The notes beneath the pieces are model-generated. The model saw nothing but the letters and a program-made list of their open reading frames with translations. It was not told where the DNA came from and searched no databases. The position numbers and the translations under genes were made by a program. Shown here in pieces: positions 55,999 through 64,000 of a stretch of DNA of 64,000 bases. The stretch's first letter is position 1, and each line of letters starts with the position of its first letter. Origin of the DNA: Streptomyces macrolidinus (lineage in GTDB: Bacteria > Actinomycetota > Actinomycetes > Streptomycetales > Streptomycetaceae). The stretch is taken from NCBI RefSeq assembly GCF_023887685.1, contig NZ_JAMWMR010000012.1, positions 99,817 through 163,816 on the forward strand, read 5' to 3'.

Positions 55999-56744
55999 CT
56001 AGCGGCGGCCCGACTTGCGGGTCGCGCGCAGCCATTCCTTGTTCATGCTGGTGATGGAGACCAGCGGGATGCCCTTCGGGCAGGCGGTGGCGCACTCCCC
56101 GGTGAGGGTGCAGCCGCCGAAGCCCTCCTCGTCCATCTGCGCCACCATGTCCAGGACGCGGCTCTCGCGTTCGGGCGCGCCCTGCGGCAGGACGTTGAGG
56201 TGGTTGATCTTCGCCGAGGTGAAGAGCATCGCCGCGCCGTTCGGGCAGGCCGCCACGCAGGCACCGCAGCCGATGCACTCGGCGTGCTCGAAGGCGAAGT
56301 CCGCGTCCGCCTTCGGTACGGGCGTGGCGTGGGCCTCGGGCGCGGCGCCGGTCGGGGCGGTGACGTAGCCGCCGGCCTGGATGATGCGGTCGAAGGCCGA
56401 GCGGTCGACCACGAGGTCCTTGACGACCGGGAAGGCCGCGGCCCGCCAGGGCTCGATGTCGATGGTGTCGCCGTCCTTGAAGGACCGCATGTGCAGTTGG
56501 CAGGTGGTGGTGCGCTCGGGGCCGTGGGCGTCGCCGTTGATCACCAGGCTGCACGCGCCGCAGATGCCCTCGCGGCAGTCGTGGTCGAAGGCGACCGGAT
56601 CCTCGCCCTTGAGGATGAGTTCCTCGTTGAGGGTGTCGAGCATCTCCAGGAAGGACATGTCGGAGGAGATCCCGTCCACCTCGTACGTGGACATGGCGCC
56701 TTCGGCGGCGGCGTTCTGCTGCCGCCAGACGCGCAGGGTGAGCT

Positions 56745-56748
<4 letters not shown>
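55999..56748 (-). CDS. sdhB: Succinate dehydrogenase iron-sulfur subunit
   Basis: The 249-residue subunit has the [2Fe-2S] motif [16 protein letters not shown] (near residue 57), a [12 protein letters not shown] cluster (near 148) and [10 protein letters not shown] further on, the three clusters that pass electrons from SdhA to the membrane. Start ATG 56746-56748 overlaps the sdhA stop (ATGA). Confidence 0.96.
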
Positions 56749-58702
<1,954 letters not shown>

Positions 58703-58703
<1 letters not shown>

Positions 58704-59410
58704 CAGCTCACCACTCCGGTCATGACGCCCACGGGCACGGCGATGAAGCCGACCGTGAGCAGCGCTGCGAGGACATTGGCGATGGTCTTCAGGGCACGGT
58801 CGCGGGTGCGGCTGCCGACCCCGAGGGTCTGGGCCGCGCTCCAGAAGCCGTGCCGGATGTGCAGGCCGAGCGCCAGCATGGCGACGATGTAGATGACATT
58901 GCCGTACCAGGTGGAGAAGGTGTCCACGACGTTCTGGTAGGGGTGCCCCTCCTGGAAGCCGCCCGGGTGCACGGTGCCGGTGGTCAGGTCGAGCAGATGC
59001 CAGACGACGAACAGGCCGAGGATGATCCCGCCCCAGCGCATGGTGCGCGTGGCGTAGCTCGCCCGGGGCCGGGCGTGCACGTACTTGCTGGGGCGCGCCT
59101 TGATGTCGCGGCGGCTGAGCTGGTACGCGGAGACCGCGTGGGCGACGACCGCGACGACCAGGACGACGCGGATGAGCCACAGCGTCCACTCGTAGTGCAT
59201 GAACGGTTCGCCGACGGTGCGCAGCCAGTGGCCGTAGTGGTTGAACTCGCCCGCCCCGAAGTAGATCTTGAGGTTCCCGATCATGTGGGCGACGAGGTAC
59301 AGCAGCATGATCAGGCCGCTGACCGCCATCACTGTCTTCTTGCCGACGGTGCTGCCCCACACGCTGCGGGCCATGGACGGCCGTCGGTCCGTCCGGGTTG
59401 CCAGAGCCAT
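58703..59410 (-). CDS. sdhC: Succinate dehydrogenase cytochrome b558 subunit
   Basis: The 235-residue membrane anchor has five predicted membrane segments and conserved histidines ([24 protein letters not shown]) likely to bind two hemes and link to menaquinone. The gene is first in sdhCAB and diverges from lysR. Confidence 0.94.
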
Positions 59411-59470
59411 GGGTCAGCACGCTAGGGCCGAAGGGCCCCATCGGTCCAAGACATGGTCCGGCTTGTTTCG

Positions 59471-59485
59471 ATAGCCAGCACCTAT
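59471..59485. promoter_or_regulatory. LysR-type box between sdhC and lysR
   Basis: ATAGCCAGCACCTAT (ATAG, seven bases, CTAT) contains T-N11-A, the classical LysR-family motif, in the 84-bp divergent gap, 10 bases before the lysR ATG. LysR-family regulators usually bind such a site and control the divergent gene. Confidence 0.65.
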
Positions 59486-59494
59486 GATTGCAGG

Positions 59495-60379
59495 ATGCAG
59501 TTCCAACAGCTTCAGTACTTCGTGGCGGTCGCCGAGACCCGGCACTTCACCCGGGCCGCCGACCTGGTGCATGTCGCCCAGCCTTCGCTCTCGCAGCAGA
59601 TCAAGGCGCTGGAGCGGGAGTTGGGAGCGGATCTGTTCCTGCGGGCACGCGGCAACATCACGCTCACGGACGCGGGCGAGGCGCTGCTGCCGCTGGCCCG
59701 GCGCATCCTCGCCGACGCGGACACGGCCCGGCACGAGGTGCAGGAGCTGGTGCAGTTGCGCGGCGGCCGGGTGCGGCTCGGCGCCACCCCGAGCCTGTGC
59801 ACGGGGCTGCTGCCGGACGTGCTGCGCGCCTTCCACGACCGCTATCCCGGCATCCGGCTGCTGATCGAGGAGGGCGGCTCGCACGATCTCGTCCGGGAAC
59901 TGGCGCGCGGCGCCCTCGACCTCGCCCTGGTCGTACTGCCGCTGCCCACCGCCTCCCCCGCGCTGACCACGGTGGAGCTGCTGCGCGAGGACCTCGTGGT
60001 GGTGTCCTCGCCGGAGGCCCCGCGGCCCGGCGGCGGCCGTCGTACGGTCCATATCGCGGATCTGCAGAGCGAGCGCCTGGTGATGTTCCGGCACGGCTAC
60101 GACCTGAGGGAGCTGACCGTGGCCGCGTGCCGCGCCGAGGGCTTCGAGCCGGACTTCGCCGTGGAGGGCGGCGAGATGGACGCGGTCCTCGGCTTCGTAC
60201 GGGCGGGGCTGGGGGTCGCCGTCGTGCCGCGCATGGTCGCGACCCGGTCCGGGCGCAATCTGCGCGTGACCCCGCTGGCCTCGCCCGGACTGCACCGGAC
60301 GATCGCGCTGGCCCACCGCAGCGATGTGGCACCGCCTCGGGCGGCGCGGGAGCTGCAGCGCATGCTGCTGGAGCGCTGA
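59495..60379 (+). CDS. LysR-family transcriptional regulator
   Basis: The 294-residue protein has an N-terminal winged helix ([35 protein letters not shown], quoted in parts) and a periplasmic-binding-like effector domain (about 90-294). ATG 59495; the upstream site is weak (AGG). It is divergent from sdhCAB, so control of succinate dehydrogenase is likely but not shown. Confidence 0.9.
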   Translation: MQFQQLQYFVAVAETRHFTRAADLVHVAQPSLSQQIKALERELGADLFLRARGNITLTDAGEALLPLARRILADADTARHEVQELVQLRGGRVRLGATPSLCTGLLPDVLRAFHDRYPGIRLLIEEGGSHDLVRELARGALDLALVVLPLPTASPALTTVELLREDLVVVSSPEAPRPGGGRRTVHIADLQSERLVMFRHGYDLRELTVAACRAEGFEPDFAVEGGEMDAVLGFVRAGLGVAVVPRMVATRSGRNLRVTPLASPGLHRTIALAHRSDVAPPRAARELQRMLLER

Positions 60380-60423
60380 GGCGGGGGGCGCGAGCCCCGG
60401 CCCGGCCCGTACGCGGTGGCGGT

Positions 60424-62571
60424 TCAGCCCCTCGCGTCCGCCAGCGCCAGTTCGTGCAGGCGGTCGGGCGGGCCCGGACGGGCGTAGTACCAGCCCTGGG
60501 CCGTGTCGCACCCGAGGATCCGCAACTGCTCGGCCTGGGCGCCGGTCTCCACGCCCTCGACCGTGACCGCGAGGTCCAGGCTGTGGGCGAGGGAGACGAT
60601 CCCCTCGACGATCTTGAGGTCGACGGGGTCGGCCGGGTACTGCTGCATGCCCTGGGTGAAGGAACGGTCCAGCTTGAGGATGCTCACGGGCAGCCGGCGC
60701 AGGTTGGCGAGGTTCGAGTAGCCCGTGCCGAAGTCGTCCAGGGCGATGTCCACCCCCATCTCGGCCAGTCGGCGCAGCGGCTTGAGCAGGTCGTCGTCCG
60801 CCCCGATGAGCGCCGACTCCGTGACCTCCAGGCAGAGCGCGTCCGGTTCGAGACCGGCGTCCTCCAGGATGTCGACGGTGTCGGAGACCAGACCCGGATG
60901 GGTGAGCTGGCAGGGCGACAGATTGACGTTGATGCGCATCGGGCCGGTCCGTGCGTGCCGCTCCTGCCATGCGCGTGCCTGTCCCACGGCCTCCTCCAGC
61001 ACCCAGCGCCCCAGCGGCACGATCAGCCCGGTGTGCTCGGCGAGCGGGATGAAGCGGTCGGGGCCGAGGACACCGTGCTGCGGATGCAGCCAGCGCACCA
61101 GCGCCTCGGCGCCGTGCACGGTGCCGTCGCCGAGGTGCACCAGCGGCTGGTACTCGATGAAGAACTCGCCCCGGTCAAGAGCCATGGGCAGTGCCGTGGT
61201 CAGCCCGTGGCGGGTGATGGCGCGGGCGTCGGCCTCGGGGTCCGCGACCTCGAAGCGGTTCCCGCCCGCGGACTTGGCCCGGTACATCGTGATGTCGGCG
61301 CTGCGCAGCACCTCCGCCGGTCCGCGCTCCCCGACCGGCCCCTCCACGACGCCGATGCTGCCGCGCACGGTCAACTCGCGTCCGTCGACGCTGATCGGGG
61401 TGACCAGCGCGTTCATGATGCGGCCGACGAGTTCGTCCACTCCGCGCTCGGTGTCGGCCCCGGTGATCAGCGCCACGAACTCGTCGCCGCCGAGCCGCGC
61501 GACCATCTCGCCGGGCGCCGTCGCACAGGTCTGCAACCGGTCCGCGACCTCGACGAGGAGCCGGTCGCCTGCCGCGTGGCCGAGGCTGTCGTTGACGGTC
61601 TTGAAGCCGTCGAGGTCGAGGTAGCACAGGCCGAACCGCTGGCCCTCGCCCGCCGCGAGCGCCTTCTCCAACCGCTCGAAGAACAGGGTGCGGTTGGGCA
61701 GCCCGGTGAGCGCGTCGTGGGTGGCCTCGTAGCGCAGCCGCAGGTTCAGCAGGCGCCGCTCGGTGGTGTCCTCCATCAGCGCGAGCTGGTACTGCGGGCG
61801 GCCGTCCGCGTCCCGCAGCAGCGACACCGTGAGGTTCGTCCACAGGACCGTTCCGTCAGGCCGGTAGAAGGCCTTCTCGACGTGGTAGTGGTCGCGTTCA
61901 CCGCGGACCAACTCGTCGTACAGGCGCCAGATGTGCGGCGCGTCCTCGGGGTGGGTCCACTCGGTGATGAGGCGACCGCGCACCAGTTGCTCGGAGCCGC
62001 CGAACATCCGCAGCAGCGCGCCGTTGACCTCGAGGATCTTGCCGTCGAGGTCCGCGATGCCGATCCCTATGGCCGCGCCCTCGAAGACGGCTCGGAACCG
62101 GGCCTCGCTGGAGTGCAGCGCCTGCGCGACCATGCGCTGGGCGTGGAACGCGGCCTGGGAGATGGACTCCTGCTCGGCCAGCGTGCGTTCCTTGAGCGCC
62201 TTGGCGAATCCGGCGGCCATCGCGTGCTGGAGCCGCGATGAACGGCTTCTGAGCGCCTCCTGCGTCTGCGCGGAGGCGTCCGGGTCACCGCAGTAGAGCA
62301 CCAGATAGGCGTCGACGCAGTCGAGCGTGCGGCTGAGGGCTTCCGGGTCCGTGCAGTGGACCGCGATCAGCGCAGCCCCGATCTCCCTGGCCACGGCGGC
62401 GTCGAACGCCCTGGCCCGCAACGCGTCGCTCAACCGCCGTGCCAGCGGCAGCAGTTGCTCCTCGAACTCCGGCCGGGTCAGCGACGTCGAGGTCGCCGGG
62501 AACACGGCCCGGCTCCAGATCGTCGCGAACCTGCGCAGTCTGTCCTCCGGTCCCCCCGGCTCCGCACTCAC
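60424..62571 (-). CDS. rmdA: PAS-GGDEF-EAL cyclic-di-GMP enzyme, RmdA type
   Basis: The 715-residue protein has an N-terminal region of unknown fold (1-150), a PAS domain (about 155-280), a GGDEF domain with intact RLGGDEFVAL (near 360), and an EAL domain with EALVRW (near 487) and the later DDFGTGYSNL loop. Both catalytic signatures are intact. S. coelicolor RmdA (PAS-GGDEF-EAL) degrades cyclic di-GMP and affects aerial growth. The start overlaps the stop of the DUF574 methyltransferase (ATGA), so the two are coupled. Confidence 0.9.
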   Translation of the reverse strand: MSAEPGGPEDRLRRFATIWSRAVFPATSTSLTRPEFEEQLLPLARRLSDALRARAFDAAVAREIGAALIAVHCTDPEALSRTLDCVDAYLVLYCGDPDASAQTQEALRSRSSRLQHAMAAGFAKALKERTLAEQESISQAAFHAQRMVAQALHSSEARFRAVFEGAAIGIGIADLDGKILEVNGALLRMFGGSEQLVRGRLITEWTHPEDAPHIWRLYDELVRGERDHYHVEKAFYRPDGTVLWTNLTVSLLRDADGRPQYQLALMEDTTERRLLNLRLRYEATHDALTGLPNRTLFFERLEKALAAGEGQRFGLCYLDLDGFKTVNDSLGHAAGDRLLVEVADRLQTCATAPGEMVARLGGDEFVALITGADTERGVDELVGRIMNALVTPISVDGRELTVRGSIGVVEGPVGERGPAEVLRSADITMYRAKSAGGNRFEVADPEADARAITRHGLTTALPMALDRGEFFIEYQPLVHLGDGTVHGAEALVRWLHPQHGVLGPDRFIPLAEHTGLIVPLGRWVLEEAVGQARAWQERHARTGPMRINVNLSPCQLTHPGLVSDTVDILEDAGLEPDALCLEVTESALIGADDDLLKPLRRLAEMGVDIALDDFGTGYSNLANLRRLPVSILKLDRSFTQGMQQYPADPVDLKIVEGIVSLAHSLDLAVTVEGVETGAQAEQLRILGCDTAQGWYYARPGPPDRLHELALADARG

Positions 62572-63380
62572 GCCGAACGCCCCACGCCGGCGAACCCGGA
62601 GAAGGCATACGGGTCCTCGTCCCCGGTCACCGTGTCGGGCCGCCAGTCCGGCATCGGCACCAGTCCGGGTTCCACCATGTCGTACCCCTCGAAGAACCGC
62701 GCGATCTGGTCGCGCGAGCGCATGATCAGCGGATTGCGGATGTTCTTGTACACGTCCACGACGCCCTCGGCCCGCTCCTGCGGGAGCGGGCCTCCCTCGA
62801 ACGCGGCATGCGTGAGAACGAGCAGACTGCCCGGCGCCAGCGCGTCGCGCAGCTCGGCCACCGCACCGTACGGGTCGTCCGCGTCCTCCACGAAGTGCAG
62901 TATGGCAACGAGGAGAAGCGCGACCGGCCGGTTCAAGTCGATCAGCCGCTCCACCTGAGGGCTCGCCAGGATCTCCCGGGGCTTGAGGAGATCGCCCGCG
63001 ACGACGTCCGCCGTGTCGTTGCCCTGGAGGACGGCCTGGCTGTGGGCGACCGCCACCGGATCGTGGTCGACGTACACCACCCGCGCGCCCGGGTCCGCCT
63101 GTTGGGCCACCTCGTGGACGTTGCCGAAGGTCGGGATGCCGGAGCCGATGTCGAGGAACTGCGTGATGCCCTCCTCGACGGCGAAGCGCACCGCGCGGCG
63201 CATGAACGCCCGGTTCGCCTGCATGATCTTGGGGAGCCCCGGCATGTGCTCCATCGCCGTGCGCGCCGCCTCCCGGTCGGCCTCGAAGTTGTGCGATCCG
63301 CCCAGGTAGAAGTCGTACATGCGGGACACGCTCGGTACGGAGACGTCGATGCTCCGTGGGGCCCAGGCGGGACGCTCCAT
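62568..63380 (-). CDS. DUF574 family SAM-dependent methyltransferase
   Basis: The 270-residue protein has the DUF574 opening VSRMYDFYLGGSHNFEADREAA and the SAM loop FLDIGSGIPTFGNVHEVAQ, then VVYVDHDPVAV. Streptomyces carry many paralogues whose substrates are unknown. ATG 63378-63380 follows GGAGAG. It is translationally coupled to rmdA. Confidence 0.9.
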   Translation of the reverse strand: MERPAWAPRSIDVSVPSVSRMYDFYLGGSHNFEADREAARTAMEHMPGLPKIMQANRAFMRRAVRFAVEEGITQFLDIGSGIPTFGNVHEVAQQADPGARVVYVDHDPVAVAHSQAVLQGNDTADVVAGDLLKPREILASPQVERLIDLNRPVALLLVAILHFVEDADDPYGAVAELRDALAPGSLLVLTHAAFEGGPLPQERAEGVVDVYKNIRNPLIMRSRDQIARFFEGYDMVEPGLVPMPDWRPDTVTGDEDPYAFSGFAGVGRSA

Positions 63381-63768
63381 GTAGCTCTCCAAGGCGTAGG
63401 CGGCGGGTGCGGACGATCCGGTGTTCGAGCCGAGGCTACTGATCGTCCGCCAACAGAGCGAGCAGAAACGGAAATTGACCGTCCGTTCCCGGTCACGGCG
63501 TGTGGTCTTCGATGGGACATCGAGGCTATTGGGGCGGTTCGACCGGGTCGCACGGAGAGCACGGACACAGCGGGGACGGCCCGACGTGTTCCACCGGTCC
63601 GCCCCTTTCCTCCCTGATTGTGCGACGTACCTCGGCCACCCGCCCGCTCACCGCGTCCCGCGCACCGCCTCCCCGGTCACAGCCGTGTCGGTCAATCCGC
63701 GCCCGCCGCGATCCCCTCCTTCGGGGCAATTCCCACGGGCTTCGGCGCGCACCGGCGTACGCGGGCCC
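63381..63768. other. Divergent intergenic region before secreted-protein gene
   Basis: 388 bases with no gene that I can support. It must hold the promoter of the methyltransferase-rmdA pair and that of the plus-strand secreted-protein gene. I see no spaced promoter motif clear enough to call. Confidence 0.4.
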
Positions 63769-64000
63769 ATGATCTCCGTCGTGCATCGATCCGAACGGAC
63801 CCGATCCGCCTTCCTCATACGGCTGTTGACGCCGATGACGCTGGCGTGGATCTTCGTGGGCGCCCCCGCGGGCGCGGCGTCGGCGGACGCGTGCGCCTAC
63901 GCCTCGACCGGCCCGGACGGCCCGACGGCGGTGGCGGTCGCGGGCGGCCACCACTGGCCCCTCCCGCCGTGCCGTACCCCGAGCCCCACGCCTCCGCCCA
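63769..64000 (+). CDS. Secreted protein, 3' end cut by window edge
   Basis: The visible 77 codons encode a signal peptide (basic start HRSERTRSAFLIRLLTP, hydrophobic core, then AGAASADAC as a likely cleavage region) and a Gly/Pro-rich mature start. ATG 63769 or GTG 63781 could begin it; neither has a strong ribosome site. Function is not visible. Confidence 0.6.
   Translation, partial: MISVVHRSERTRSAFLIRLLTPMTLAWIFVGAPAGAASADACAYASTGPDGPTAVAVAGGHHWPLPPCRTPSPTPPP

Overview
The window is typical Streptomyces chromosome. Base composition is very GC-rich with GC-biased third codon positions, many starts are GTG, and the gene content is actinomycete (group 1h [NiFe]-hydrogenase, ergothioneine genes, PAS-GGDEF-EAL protein of the RmdA type, DUF574 methyltransferase, class I P450s). 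From memory, the sdhCAB - lysR - rmdA order at the right end matches the S. coelicolor SCO0922-SCO0928 region. I see no rRNA, tRNA, CRISPR array, prophage or intact transposase.

Layout, left to right. (1) 1-7566, minus strand: high-affinity [NiFe]-hydrogenase operon end (hhyS, hhyL, a NifU-like protein, a DUF5947 protein cut by the window edge), fed by the CO-ligand enzyme HypX, a 2-hydroxyacid dehydrogenase and a CBS-BON protein. (2) 7892-12115: a stress/dormancy set of two universal stress proteins, an FtsH paralogue and a second CBS protein. (3) 12197-15162, minus: ferredoxin, ferredoxin reductase and P450, a self-contained class I P450 system. (4) 15319-20018: a SpoIIE-type phosphatase divergent from a TPR-WD40 protein whose 14 repeats suggest two seven-bladed propellers. 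(5) 20069-23005: DHA2 exporter with divergent MarR regulator, then a DUF1275 membrane protein. (6) 23190-28868: amidohydrolase, FAD monooxygenase, a P450 with an unusual I-helix, a thioesterase-like protein and a small TPR protein. (7) 28941-33470: disulfide oxidoreductase, thioredoxin behind a sigma-R-like promoter, GPP34 protein, an MT0933-type antitoxin-like peptide, a PemK-like protein and a bacterial PARG. (8) 33749-38203: egtABCD, ergothioneine biosynthesis, coupled by overlapping stops and starts. (9) 38226-47857: an orphan solute-binding lipoprotein with a DasR-like site, dodecin and other small genes, then a zone of decay with a broken monooxygenase, an XRE fragment and two genes truncated at one junction. 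(10) 47888-55202: pyrophosphatase, a KimA-like K+ transporter and the kdpFABC operon with an extra 27-residue peptide. (11) 55359-64000: DUF1348 protein, sdhCAB with divergent LysR, rmdA coupled to a DUF574 methyltransferase, and the start of a secreted protein.

Common theme: survival under energy limitation and oxidative stress, through atmospheric H2 oxidation, menaquinone-linked succinate dehydrogenase, thioredoxin, ergothioneine, universal stress proteins and K+ homeostasis. The less expected signals are non-coding. Two MITE-like palindromic elements (23003-23168 and 50336-50529) each supply the TAG stop codon of the gene they abut. Short tandem duplications recur in gene-end and intergenic positions, several of them spanning stop codons.
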